A stretch of DNA of 64,000 bases from JAKAGZ01 sp963772675 (lineage in GTDB: Bacteria; Bacteroidota; Ignavibacteria; Ignavibacteriales; Ignavibacteriaceae). Numbering within the stretch: the first letter of the stretch is position 1; every line of letters begins with the position of its first letter. This document shows, in pieces, positions 52,659 through 62,536 of the stretch. The position numbers and the translations under genes were made by a program. The DNA is taken from positions 227,592-291,591 of the forward strand of contig CAVYYF010000010.1 of NCBI GenBank assembly GCA_963772675.1, written 5' to 3'. The notes under the pieces are model-generated. The model searched no databases, was not told where the DNA came from, and worked only from the letters and a program-made list of their open reading frames with translations.

Positions 52659-53915
52659 CTATTCGCTATATTTTCTAAACAGTACCGTAGTATTGTGTCC
52701 GCCAAAACCGAAAGCATTGCTCATCGAAACATCAACTTTTCTTTTTTGCGGCTTATTAAATGTATAATTAAGATCACATTCCGGATCGGGGTGTTCAAAA
52801 TTAATAGTTGGAGGAACTGTGTCGTTAACAGTTGCCAGTATAGTTGCAATAGCTTCAACAGCCCCGGCAGCACCCAGAAGATGCCCGGTCATACTTTTTG
52901 TTGATGATACATTCATTTTTTTAGCGTGTTCGCCAAAAAGCTTTTTAATAGCTTTTGTTTCCGCTATGTCGCCAAGAGGTGTCGAAGTTCCATGCATATT
53001 GATGTAATCAATTTCGTCAGGCTTAACATTGGCATTTTTTAATGCCATATTCATTGAAAGTAAAGCGCCGGTTCCATCCGGGTGCGGTGCTGTAATATGA
53101 TGAGCATCAGCAGACAAACCGAAACCGATAATTTCGCAATAAATTTTAGCACCCCTATTTTTAGCATGTTCCAGGTCTTCCAAAATAAGAGTACCGCTGC
53201 CTTCACCCATAACAAAACCATCACGAGTTGCATCAAATGGTCGGCTCGCCGTTGCGGGAGAATCATTTCTTGTTGAAAGAGCCCTCGATGCATTAAAACC
53301 GCCCACACCAATTTCATTAATCGGGGCCTCACTGCCTCCGGTTACAACTATATCACTTATATCGTTCTTTATCATCAGGTAACCGTCTATCATGTTATTA
53401 TTAGCCGTTGCACAGGCAGAAACTATACAATAGTTTGGTCCTCTAAATCCATATTGAATAGATATATAACCGGAAGCCATATCGGGAATCATCATTGGTA
53501 TAAAGAAAGGGGAGATCCGCGATGGTCCCTGAGTAGAGTTTATAACAGATTGATTATAAAATGTTTGTATTCCTCCAATGCCGCTTCCGAAAATAACACC
53601 GATTCTTGCTCTCTCTTCCTCAGTAAGAGAATCTGTTTTCAGTCCGCTGTCCTTAATTGCAAGCGACGAAGAAGCAAGTGCATATTGAGAATAAAAATCT
53701 ACCCTTCTTGCGGTTTTCTTATCTATATAGTTTTCAGGGTTAAAGCCTTTTAGTTCGCAGGCAAAATGAGTATTAAGCCTGGAGGAATCGAAACTTTTAA
53801 TTTCATCTGCACCACTTTTACTTGCCATCATACTTTGCCAGAATTCTTCCACTGAAAGTCCTATAGGTGTCAGGGCTCCCATTCCAGTTACAACTACTCT
53901 TTTTCCATTAAGCAT
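52659..53915 (-). CDS. fabF: Beta-ketoacyl-ACP synthase II
   Basis: This condensing enzyme (418 aa) elongates fatty acids. The catalytic triad is complete: C168 in VSACATANN, H308 in MHGTSTPLGD and H345 in SMTGHLLGAAG; K-containing SSTKS precedes the last. The N-terminus VVVTGMGALTPIG and the C-terminal SNAFGFGGHNTTVLF are typical. acpP, its usual neighbour, is not here; the gene seems to be alone. The start is ATG 53915. Confidence 0.95.
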   Translation of the reverse strand: MLNGKRVVVTGMGALTPIGLSVEEFWQSMMASKSGADEIKSFDSSRLNTHFACELKGFNPENYIDKKTARRVDFYSQYALASSSLAIKDSGLKTDSLTEEERARIGVIFGSGIGGIQTFYNQSVINSTQGPSRISPFFIPMMIPDMASGYISIQYGFRGPNYCIVSACATANNNMIDGYLMIKNDISDIVVTGGSEAPINEIGVGGFNASRALSTRNDSPATASRPFDATRDGFVMGEGSGTLILEDLEHAKNRGAKIYCEIIGFGLSADAHHITAPHPDGTGALLSMNMALKNANVKPDEIDYINMHGTSTPLGDIAETKAIKKLFGEHAKKMNVSSTKSMTGHLLGAAGAVEAIATILATVNDTVPPTINFEHPDPECDLNYTFNKPQKRKVDVSMSNAFGFGGHNTTVLFRKYSE

Positions 53916-54070
53916 ATTTATCCTTTGAAAATTGTTATTGTGCGAATTTAATTTTTAGCCCTAAATGGTTTTGATTAGCTAAATTATAGAAAAATTACTA
54001 GTAAAGATAAAAATTTTTATGGAATTATTATAGAAATGAATTAGCTTATAAATAGCTAAAACAGGCTAAT

Positions 54071-54568
54071 TTACAAACCCTTTTCAAGAATTTTTTCAAA
54101 TTTCTCATTAGTTACCCGGAATATTGACCAACCATCCATCGGCACAGCTCCGAGGTTTTTATAAAATTCTATTGCTGGTTCATTCCAATCTAGAACACAC
54201 CACTCAACACGCCCGCAATTTTTGTTTTTAGCTATCTTTATTAGTTTTAATAACAGTGTTTTGCCTATTCCTTTACCCCTATATTTGGGTCTGATGAACA
54301 AATCTTCTAAATAGATTCCCGGTCTTCCTGTGAATGTTGAAAAGTTATAAAAAAACAATGCATATCCAACGGGTTCATTTTCAGATTCTGCGATTAAAAC
54401 TTCAGCATACTTTGTATCTCCGAAGAGATTTTCTTGAATATCTTTTTCAGTTGCTGTCACTTCGTGACTAAGTTTTTCATAGTTTGCGATTTCTTTGATA
54501 AACGAGAGAATTAATGGTGCATCGCTTTTTTCAGCATTGCGGATTGTCAGTTCGTTGTTAGTTTTCAT
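54071..54568 (-). CDS. GNAT-family N-acetyltransferase
   Basis: The 165-aa protein begins LTIRNAEKSDAPLILSFIKE and carries the acetyl-CoA-binding signature RPKYRGKGIGKTLLLKL (about residues 93-109), followed by CVLDWNEPAIEFYKNLGA. It resembles the diamine/spermidine acetyltransferase branch, but the substrate cannot be read from sequence. It lies nine bases downstream of the PAP2 gene on the same strand, probably in one operon. Confidence 0.88.
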   Translation of the reverse strand: MKTNNELTIRNAEKSDAPLILSFIKEIANYEKLSHEVTATEKDIQENLFGDTKYAEVLIAESENEPVGYALFFYNFSTFTGRPGIYLEDLFIRPKYRGKGIGKTLLLKLIKIAKNKNCGRVEWCVLDWNEPAIEFYKNLGAVPMDGWSIFRVTNEKFEKILEKGL

Positions 54569-54577
54569 TTTCTCAAA

Positions 54578-55147
54578 TTAGTTTTGTTTAACAGATAAAT
54601 TTTTCTTTTCTAAGTATTCAAGTATTTTAAGTGCCCCTATACCCATAAGGTAACCAATTGCTGAGCCTATTATTGCTCCACCTAAAATATCAGACGGATA
54701 GTGCACCCCAAGGTAGACCCTGGAAAGAGCGATCAATGTGGCTGTAATAAATAATGGGATCTTTAAGTTTGGATACAACTTATAGAAAAAGAAAGCTGCG
54801 GTAAAATTATTTACCGAGTGATTTGAAGGAAAAGAATAACCGCCCGCACAACCAATAATCTTCCTTACATCATCTAATGCATTGCAAGGCCGAATTCGTT
54901 GAAGAGTGTGTTTTATTAAATCTCCAAACTGATCTGAAAGTAGGATTGCCAGTATAATTCCTAGAACTGCTAATCTTCCTTTTTTTCCTCCCTTTATCAA
55001 TAAGATGCCAATTAGCAAAATATAAGTTATATACCAGCTATGAACATCTGTGATGACCGAGAAGAATTTATCTAAAAATCCCGTTGCAATTGTGTGATTG
55101 AAGAAATAAAAAATTGAAAGATCTATTTGATAAAGAAAATCAGCCAT
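54578..55147 (-). CDS. Membrane PAP2-family phosphatase (undecaprenyl-diphosphatase BcrC-like)
   Basis: The 189-aa protein has about five hydrophobic segments and intact PAP2 motifs: K79-X6-R86-P87, PSNH (107-110), and S142-R143 with H149 and D153. This is the membrane type, often recycling undecaprenyl pyrophosphate for cell-wall synthesis. Unlike the two secreted PAP2 copies at 42.9-44.9 kb, all catalytic residues are canonical. It is the first gene of a two-gene minus-strand unit with the GNAT protein. Confidence 0.88.
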   Translation of the reverse strand: MADFLYQIDLSIFYFFNHTIATGFLDKFFSVITDVHSWYITYILLIGILLIKGGKKGRLAVLGIILAILLSDQFGDLIKHTLQRIRPCNALDDVRKIIGCAGGYSFPSNHSVNNFTAAFFFYKLYPNLKIPLFITATLIALSRVYLGVHYPSDILGGAIIGSAIGYLMGIGALKILEYLEKKNLSVKQN

Positions 55148-55251
55148 TAATACTTAATCCTTTAATTTATGTAAATTAGCTAAGAACATTCTAATTACTT
55201 ATTCTGAATAAATTTTATTAGATTAATTCCTTATAAATATAGGACGTATAA

Positions 55252-57889
55252 ATGTTAAATAAAAACAACAAGAATATTGTTGATTTTATATATAATGAGC
55301 AAGTACCTCTGGAAGACATCGAATATAAAAACCTCGTAAGGCAATCTAAAGAATTACTTGTTACTCCACTTAAAGTTATGGCATTATTGATAGCTATTTC
55401 CGGGCTTTTTGCGATGGTTTTTGAAGTCCGTTATTTCTCACAGTATTCAGTTAATGTCTATGTTACCAGGCTTCTTGCGACACTGATCGCATTTACTGTA
55501 TTGGTGTTAATGAACAAAAAAATTGGAAGGGAAAGGCCAATTGTTTTTGTTCATTTACTATTAATAGTTATCATCGTTTCGTCGGGCTATATGATTTATC
55601 TAATGCCCAAAACTTTAATTGTTAATGCTCAGATTGTAGGGCTGATGATTTTCACTTCTGCATTGTTTTTAAGTTGGGATGTAAAAAATCAGATTATCGT
55701 TGCGATCTATTATAATGTAGTTTTTGCATCTGCTATTCTTCTGAATGACACTTCAATATATTTCCTACCCAATATGTATGAGTCCGTTATTTTTATCCTT
55801 TTCCTTAGTATAATATCAGTAATTGGCAGTGCTGTAAATTACAAGCTGAGGATGCAGCTTGCAGAAAAATCTTACAGGGTTAAATTATCGGAAAATAAAT
55901 ATCGTTCCATTTTTGATAATTCTGCTGAAGGTATGTTTCAGACTAGTATAGACGGGAGGTTTTTAACAGTTAATCAGGCTCTGATAAATATTCTTGGCTA
56001 TAGTAACAAAGAAGAATTGATAAAGTTGAATATCGAGTTTGATGTTTACAAATATGTAGGGGAAAGGAAGAAGCTCATAAAGGAATTGTATGAAAAGGGT
56101 GGTGTTAAGAATAAACAATTGACACTTAAACGAAAAGATGGTTCGGATGTTATAGTCAGGCTTAGTGACAGAATATTTGAAAATGGAAATAAGACTTATT
56201 TCGAAGGAACGATGCAGGATATTACCGAACAGGTATTAGCCGATAGCAGAAGGAGGAAAGCAGAAGAAGAGCTCAGGAAAGAAAAGATCAGAGCGGATGC
56301 ATTAGCAAAACAGGCATTACAATCGAACATGGTGAAGAGCCAGTTCCTTGCGAATATGAGTCACGAAATCCGTACACCAATGAATGGAATTATTGGATTC
56401 TTATCTTTAATTGAAAGAGGAGCTTATAATAATATTGAAGAAATGAGACAATTTGCTAACACTGCAAAAACATCTGCAGAATCTTTACTGGATATTATTA
56501 ACGACATTTTAGATTTGTCAAAAATTGAATCCGGGAAGATGTCTCTTGAGAAAATTGATTTTAACCTCGATGAAGTGATTGAGGAATCAATGTCTATTCT
56601 AACTACCAGGGTAAATGAAAAGGGGTTAAAAGTTGTTAAGGAAATTGATAGGCATACCCCTGTTTATTTAAAAGGTGATCCTAAAAGAATAAGACAGGTG
56701 TTTATTAAATCTATTGAGTAACGCTGTAAAGTTTACTGAGAAAGGATCTGTAATAATACATATTACTTCTAAGGAAATTGATACGAACACAATTGAAGTA
56801 TTTGCTTCTGTCCAGGATAGTGGTATTGGAATTCCATCGGACCGGGTGGATGCTTTATTCAAACCATTTTCTCAGGTTGATGGTTCTCACACACGTAAAT
56901 ATGGCGGGACAGGTTTGGGCCTTGCTATCTGTAAAGAATTTATAAACTTGATGGGGGGAAACATAGGTGTAGAGAGCACTAAAAACGTTGGCAGTAAGTT
57001 TTATTTCACAATGAAGTTTGAACTGGGTGATAAAGAGAAAGTAGTAAGACCCGATACTTATTTTGAAAGTGCTTCCGGTACAGAAACAGTGAGAAAAGAA
57101 TTAACCGTACCAGCAGTTAAAATAACAAAAGAAATGAGGGGTGAATTTAAAATACTGTTAGCTGAAGATAATTTTATTAATCAGAAAGTTGCGTTAAGAA
57201 TACTGAGCGAAGTCGGCTATAATGCTGATGCAGTTGTAAATGGAGCAGCAGCTGTTAAAGCTGTTGAGGAGGGGAAATATGATGTGATTTTAATGGATAT
57301 TCAAATGCCGGAGATGGACGGTATGACGGCAACTAAGGTAATTCGTTCACTTAAAACTGAAAAGAAAAATATACCAATTATTGCTATAACTGCACATGCA
57401 CTAATGGGGGATAAAGAAAAGTGTATTGAAGCCGGAATGAATGACTACTTGTCAAAACCTATTAAGTCTGAAATTTTGATTCAGAAAGTTGACAAATGGC
57501 TGAATGTTAAAGCTGAATCCAAAAGTGAACCGGATAAAGACCAAACAGCAAAAGAGGATGTATTATTCGATTTTGATCATCTTCAGAAAATGAGTGCTGG
57601 TGACAAAGCATTTGAAGCAGACCTGATTGAAACATACTTTGAAGATGTTGTTAGCAGATTCCAAAATTTGGAAACGTCAATAGAAGAAAGCGAAAGCAGC
57701 AAAGTTGTTAGTGAAGCTCATACTATTAAGGGTGCAAGCTATTCTGTCGGCGCCAAGAAAGTAGGCGATGAAGCTTACGGAATTGAGCTATCTGGAAAAC
57801 TAAACGACCTTAAAAGTGCCCTTGAACGTTTACCAAAACTAAAAAAGGCTATTGAAGAGACTAAGGCTTTGTTAAAACAATCCGTCTAA
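55252..57889 (+). CDS. Hybrid sensor histidine kinase, PAS-HisKA-HATPase-REC-HPt (one frameshift)
   Basis: Read through, the product is about 878 aa. Six or so membrane helices occupy residues 35-200, then a PAS domain (about 215-325; YRSIFDNSAEGMFQTSIDGR), HisKA with H371 (ANMSHEIRTPMNG), an ATPase domain (SNAVKFTEKG, DSGIGIP, GGTGLGLAICKEF), a receiver with D about 682 (ILMDIQMPEMDG) and a C-terminal HPt with H about 823 (EAHTIKGAS). The first frame stops at 56719-56721; removing one A from the AAA before 56708 gives QVFINLLSNAVKF, the exact family sequence. No separate output regulator is adjacent. Confidence 0.9.
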
Positions 57890-57943
57890 CTTTTTGGTAG
57901 TAATTGTATTTTCTGACTTATATATTCAAATTCCCAATAATAA

Positions 57944-60304
57944 TTGTCTGATCTGAAATATATTGTACGTGGATTAGTAATCTATTTTACTTCTCTTGTT
58001 TTTGTTCCCTGTTTAATGGGACAGAACATTCCTAAGTCTTCTGTTAATATTATCCCCAAACCTCTTTATTCGAAAGTTGATCCGGGACATTTTATTATAG
58101 ACGAAAAAACTAAAATTGAATATTCCAAATCTGTGAAGAATGAGAAACGCATTGCTGAATTTTTATCAGAGTCAATAAAATATCTGGTTCAGATAAATAT
58201 ACCTGTTGACCAATATAAAGGAACTCAAAGAGGGGATCTCATTATTTTTGAGATAACAAAGAGTGATACCCTGGGGGGCGAAGGTTATCAACTTCTGATA
58301 AATCCGAATTATGTTAAAATAATTGCAAACTCAGGTAGAGGATTATTTTATGGTGTCCAATCTTTTCTTCAACTAATTCCTCCGGAAGATGTTAATGAAA
58401 ATGATATTGAAAAAATTATTATACCCTGCCTTGAAATAAAAGATAGACCGGAATACAAATACCGGGGAATGCACCTTGACGTTTCCCGGCATTTCTTTCC
58501 AAAAGAATTTATCAAAAAGTATATTGACCTTTTAGCAATGTATAAGATGAATATGTTTCACTGGCACCTGACTGATGATAATGGCTGGCGGATTGAAATA
58601 AAGAAATATCCTCTGTTGACAAAAATAAGTGCCTGGCATGTTGACAGAGAAAATCAACCCTGGAATGATTGGTCACCAATCCAACCCGGAGAAAAAGCAA
58701 CTTACGGAGGTTTCTATACACAGGAAGATATTAAAGAAATTGTTAAATATGCTCAGGACAGATACATTACAATTATACCTGAAATAGAAATGCCGGGTCA
58801 TTCAAGTGAAGTATTTGCGGCATATCCACAATATTCATGTACAGGAGATACACTAAATGTTTGTCCCGGCGGCTACTGGCCGAACGTGGATATTTTTTGT
58901 GCAGGAAATGACAGCACATTCACTTTTCTTGAAAATATTTTATCCGAAGTGTGCGATCTGTTTCCCGGTCCCTATATTCATATAGGGGGCGATGAAGCTG
59001 ATAAAACTAACTGGAAAAAGTGCCCTAAGTGTCAGGCGAGAATTAAAAAAGAAGGGCTAAAAAATGAGGAGGAACTTCAAAGCTATTTTATACGAAGGAT
59101 AGAAAAATTCTTAATCTCAAAACATAAAAAAATGATAGGATGGGATGAAATTCTTGAAGGAGGTTTAGCTCCGGAGGCTACTGTAATGTCCTGGAGGGGA
59201 GTTGATGGAGGAATCAAAGCTGCAAAAATGGGGCACGATGTTATTATGACCCCAACGTCAAATTGTTATTTCGATTATTATCAGGCGAACCCTGAATTTG
59301 AGCCTGAAGCAGGTGGTGGATTTATAACTTTGGAAAAGGTTTATTCTTTTGACCCGACTCCACCCGGTTTAACATCCGAAGAAGCCAAATACATTCTTGG
59401 TGCCCAGGCTAACCTTTGGACTGAGTATGTTAAAACTCCTGAGCATGCCGAATATATGATCCTTCCGAGAATGCTTGCCTTAGCTGAGGATGTTTGGACA
59501 CCAAAAGCAGAAAAAGACTGGAATGATTTTCTATACAGGGTAAATCAGCATTATAAAAGATTTGATGCAATGAAGTTGAATTATTCCCGCGGTTATTTCG
59601 GAATTGACTTTTCAACTTCATATGATAATAAATTGAACAGGTTTCAGTTATCATTTAATACTGAACAGCTCAACCCGGTTATTCATTATACTCTTAAAGG
59701 AAGTGATCTTGATTCAACATCTTTAATTTATGCAAAACCATTTTTTATTGATAGCACCTCAACGATTAAAGCCGGCATTTTTGAGAATAATAAATTAGTT
59801 AGGGATATTACACAGGAAACAATTCATTTTCATAAAGGACTCGGGAAGAAAATAATTTATATCAATTCTCCTTCAAATAAATATTCAGGAATGGGTAATT
59901 CAACTTTGCTAGATGGTATTTTCGGTTCAGATAATTTTGCAGACAGAAAGTGGCAGGGATTTGAAGGTGATGATTTTGATGTAATCATTGATATGGGAAC
60001 CCCTGTTTCTATTACTTCTGTATCAATGGATTTTCTACAGAATGTAAATTCGTGGATTTTTATGCCCAATGATGCTCAATTTTCAATTTCTTCAGACGGA
60101 ATTCAATATAAGCCATATATAGCTCAGAACGATATTTCGGAAAAGCCTGGTAAGCCAATTATAAAAGAATTTAAGGCTTCATTTAATCCTACACCAGTAA
60201 GATTTATTCATATAAAAGCACATAACATTGGGGTGTGTCCGCCGTGGCATCAGGGCGCTGGTGACAAGGCCTGGATATTTTGTGATGAAATAGTCATATA
60301 TTGA
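57944..60304 (+). CDS. Secreted GH20 beta-N-acetylhexosaminidase with C-terminal discoidin-like domain
   Basis: The 786-aa enzyme has a signal peptide (to about residue 27, LMGQN), a GH20b domain (about 35-160), then the GH20 catalytic barrel (about 165-520) with YRGMHLDVSRHFFP, MFHWHLTDDNGWR and the catalytic pair D350-E351 in IHIGGDEADK. The last 140 or so residues (WQGFEGDDFDVIIDMGTPVS, NDAQFSISSDGIQY, RFIHIKAHNIG) resemble an F5/8-type carbohydrate-binding module. It should release GlcNAc or GalNAc from glycans or chitin fragments. The start is TTG 57944; no ATG fits the signal peptide. Confidence 0.93.
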   Translation: MSDLKYIVRGLVIYFTSLVFVPCLMGQNIPKSSVNIIPKPLYSKVDPGHFIIDEKTKIEYSKSVKNEKRIAEFLSESIKYLVQINIPVDQYKGTQRGDLIIFEITKSDTLGGEGYQLLINPNYVKIIANSGRGLFYGVQSFLQLIPPEDVNENDIEKIIIPCLEIKDRPEYKYRGMHLDVSRHFFPKEFIKKYIDLLAMYKMNMFHWHLTDDNGWRIEIKKYPLLTKISAWHVDRENQPWNDWSPIQPGEKATYGGFYTQEDIKEIVKYAQDRYITIIPEIEMPGHSSEVFAAYPQYSCTGDTLNVCPGGYWPNVDIFCAGNDSTFTFLENILSEVCDLFPGPYIHIGGDEADKTNWKKCPKCQARIKKEGLKNEEELQSYFIRRIEKFLISKHKKMIGWDEILEGGLAPEATVMSWRGVDGGIKAAKMGHDVIMTPTSNCYFDYYQANPEFEPEAGGGFITLEKVYSFDPTPPGLTSEEAKYILGAQANLWTEYVKTPEHAEYMILPRMLALAEDVWTPKAEKDWNDFLYRVNQHYKRFDAMKLNYSRGYFGIDFSTSYDNKLNRFQLSFNTEQLNPVIHYTLKGSDLDSTSLIYAKPFFIDSTSTIKAGIFENNKLVRDITQETIHFHKGLGKKIIYINSPSNKYSGMGNSTLLDGIFGSDNFADRKWQGFEGDDFDVIIDMGTPVSITSVSMDFLQNVNSWIFMPNDAQFSISSDGIQYKPYIAQNDISEKPGKPIIKEFKASFNPTPVRFIHIKAHNIGVCPPWHQGAGDKAWIFCDEIVIY

Positions 60305-60389
60305 ACTATATAAAAATTAACTTGCCGTCTTGTTTATTAAGGAGTAACTTTTAATATAATTGTTTACACAAAAAATTTTGGCTAGCTAA

Positions 60390-61244
60390 ATGAATTCGAG
60401 ATATGTGAAATTGATCGCTTTACTGTTTGTTGTTTTATTTTTTTTATTGCCTTCTGAAAAATTATTTGCCTGGGGAGAAACCGGTCACAGAATAATTAAT
60501 CGGAAGGCTGTGGATTATTTTCCGTTGGAAATGGCAGCATTTAAAGCCTGGAGAGATTATCTCGGTGAGCATGCTTCTGATCCCGATATTCGGAGAAGAA
60601 CGGATAAATCGGAAGCACCAAAACATTATATAGATATAGACTACTATAAAGAATTTCTGCTCGGCAAAATGATTGAGAACAAAGATTCATTAATAGCACT
60701 TTATGGTTCAGAAACGGTAACTAAGATTGGGTTACTTCCCTGGGCTACACTTGATACATTCAATAATCTTATTAAGGCTTTCAAAGAAAGGAATAGAGAC
60801 AAAGCAATGATTCTTGCTTCCGATCTTGGTCATTATGTTGCTGACGGTCATCAGCCTATGCACACAGTGGTAAACTATAACGGTCAGTTAACAAACCAGA
60901 AGGGTATGCATTCCAGGTATGAATCCCATATGGTTAACAGGTATCAAAATGAACTTGAAAATTGTTTTGAGGATTGCCGGATTTCACAAGTTAGTAATCC
61001 TATGGAATTTATTTTTGGATATATCTCCGGTACAAATTCGGCCTGTGACATTCTCTTCGCTGCGGATGTCTTAGCAACTAAAGAAGCAGGTAATACTACG
61101 AGTGATGAATATTATAGGTTAATGTGGTTTAGAACAAAGTATATTACTGAAGTGCAATTCAATAAGGCCGCACAGGATATTGCTACATTAATTTACACTG
61201 CCTGGATTGATGCCGGCAAACCGGATTTTTCTGAGTTCAAATAA
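60390..61244 (+). CDS. Secreted S1/P1 nuclease or zinc phospholipase C-type hydrolase
   Basis: The 284-aa protein has a signal peptide ending before W28, which would become the N-terminal zinc ligand as in this superfamily. Further ligands are likely H33 (WGETGHRI), H79 and D82 (KHYIDID), and D145, H148, H154 and H158 in DLGHYVADGHQPMH. The pattern fits a trinuclear-zinc enzyme cutting nucleic acids or phospholipids; I cannot decide between the two. It follows GH20 by 85 bases with AAGGAG in between, so the two may be co-expressed. Its 3' end overlaps the next gene, tail to tail, by eight bases. Confidence 0.83.
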   Translation: MNSRYVKLIALLFVVLFFLLPSEKLFAWGETGHRIINRKAVDYFPLEMAAFKAWRDYLGEHASDPDIRRRTDKSEAPKHYIDIDYYKEFLLGKMIENKDSLIALYGSETVTKIGLLPWATLDTFNNLIKAFKERNRDKAMILASDLGHYVADGHQPMHTVVNYNGQLTNQKGMHSRYESHMVNRYQNELENCFEDCRISQVSNPMEFIFGYISGTNSACDILFAADVLATKEAGNTTSDEYYRLMWFRTKYITEVQFNKAAQDIATLIYTAWIDAGKPDFSEFK

Positions 61245-62004
61245 TATTTTTTCGTATATGTGAAAGCATCACAGCAGAAGCACTGGCAACATTTAAGGAT
61301 TCTGCTTTTCCATAAGAGGGGATAGTAATCTTTTTATCGGCTAACTCCAATATTTCCTGTGAGGGCCCGTTCGCTTCATTTGAAAATACCAATACTGAAT
61401 TTTTAGAAAAACTAACCGAATATAAGTCTTCTCCATTAAGATCTGAACAAAATATTTTGTAGCCCTTGTTTTTCAAATTCGTAATATCAGACTGGTTTAT
61501 ATCTTCCATAATATTTAAATGAAAAACAGAACCCATACTTGCGCGAATAGTTTTTGGATTAAAAAGTTCTGCGCAATTTTTTGTTAACAATATTTTTGAG
61601 AATCCAAACCAATCACAATTTCTCATAATGGTTCCAAGATTACCCGGGTCCGAAACATTATCCAGGCAGACTAATAAGTCATCTTTTATTTTCTCAACCT
61701 TCTTTTTTTTATTAATTGTTTTGTTGAAAACCGCAATAATTCCCTGTGGTGAAACGGTATCTTTTAATTTTTGAAAATCGGAATTCTTTATGATTTCAAT
61801 TCTTATATTTTTCCTAATGTTACCGAGATATGATTTCCCATTTTGAGCAAACTCATTAGTAATGATTATTATTTCGCAGTTGTATTTGCTTTGAATCGCT
61901 TCTTCTATAATTTTTTCCCCCTCTATTATAAATTTATTCTCCTTAACGCGAAATTTCTTTATTAGAAGCGATGAATAATATTTAAGTTCGTTTTTTGAAA
62001 GCAT
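61237..62004 (-). CDS. TrmH/SpoU-family RNA 2'-O-methyltransferase
   Basis: The 255-aa protein has a substrate-binding N-terminal domain (FIIEGEKIIEEAI) and the SPOUT knot motifs: motif 1 DNVSDPGNLGTIMRN (115-129), motif 2 VFSNEANGPS (207-216) and motif 3 IPSYGKAESLNVASASAVML (229-248). It would methylate a ribose 2'-OH in tRNA or rRNA; the target is not known from sequence. It shares one base with the upstream DUF971 gene, which implies coupling. Confidence 0.92.
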   Translation of the reverse strand: MLSKNELKYYSSLLIKKFRVKENKFIIEGEKIIEEAIQSKYNCEIIIITNEFAQNGKSYLGNIRKNIRIEIIKNSDFQKLKDTVSPQGIIAVFNKTINKKKKVEKIKDDLLVCLDNVSDPGNLGTIMRNCDWFGFSKILLTKNCAELFNPKTIRASMGSVFHLNIMEDINQSDITNLKNKGYKIFCSDLNGEDLYSVSFSKNSVLVFSNEANGPSQEILELADKKITIPSYGKAESLNVASASAVMLSHIRKNII

Positions 62005-62345
62005 CAGATCAAATCATTATAGTTATGTTGCTTATCATCATCCTGGTCTTTATCTAGCTGCAATAGATAATCCCACGTATATATGCCCGTGTTGTGTCCG
62101 TCTTTCCAGGTGATTTGTATTGCATACCCACCAACGGTTGTAATGTTTTTAATTTTAAACATTTCGGGATTATCGAATGCAATTTTTGGCGGCCTGTAAG
62201 TTTTTAACAATACGGTTTCCCCCTTGCAGGATGCACAAGGACATTCCCTCCTAAGGTATTCGAGATTGATTTTACTTTCAGTATTGTTCTGCCAGGTGAT
62301 TAGCAGGCTGTTCTTTTCAAAAATTTTTAACTTTTTCGGACTCAT
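62004..62345 (-). CDS. DUF971-family protein
   Basis: The 113-aa protein has the DUF971 layout: LLITWQNNTESKINLEYLRR, a CPCASC cluster (C35, C37, C40), a middle VGGYAIQITWKDGHNTGIYT and a final WDYL. The fold resembles the N-terminal domain of gamma-butyrobetaine hydroxylases. The cysteine cluster may bind iron or zinc. A role in Fe-S metabolism has been suggested for some family members; no function can be read here. It overlaps the methyltransferase by one base. Confidence 0.88.
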   Translation of the reverse strand: MSPKKLKIFEKNSLLITWQNNTESKINLEYLRRECPCASCKGETVLLKTYRPPKIAFDNPEMFKIKNITTVGGYAIQITWKDGHNTGIYTWDYLLQLDKDQDDDKQHNYNDLI

Positions 62346-62536
62346 ATAGTTCTAAAATTTCAATAAACAAGTTGCTTATATTACTTAAAATATAAGTGTT
62401 GGTCAATTTAAGCTTTTAATGTTTGTGAGGCTAAATTATTGAGTTGAAAAAGAGTTGAATATAAAAAATCAGTTCTTCATTTTTATTATATTTATATATT
62501 GATCTAACTACAAAGGCGGGTTCAAAAAGCTATTTT

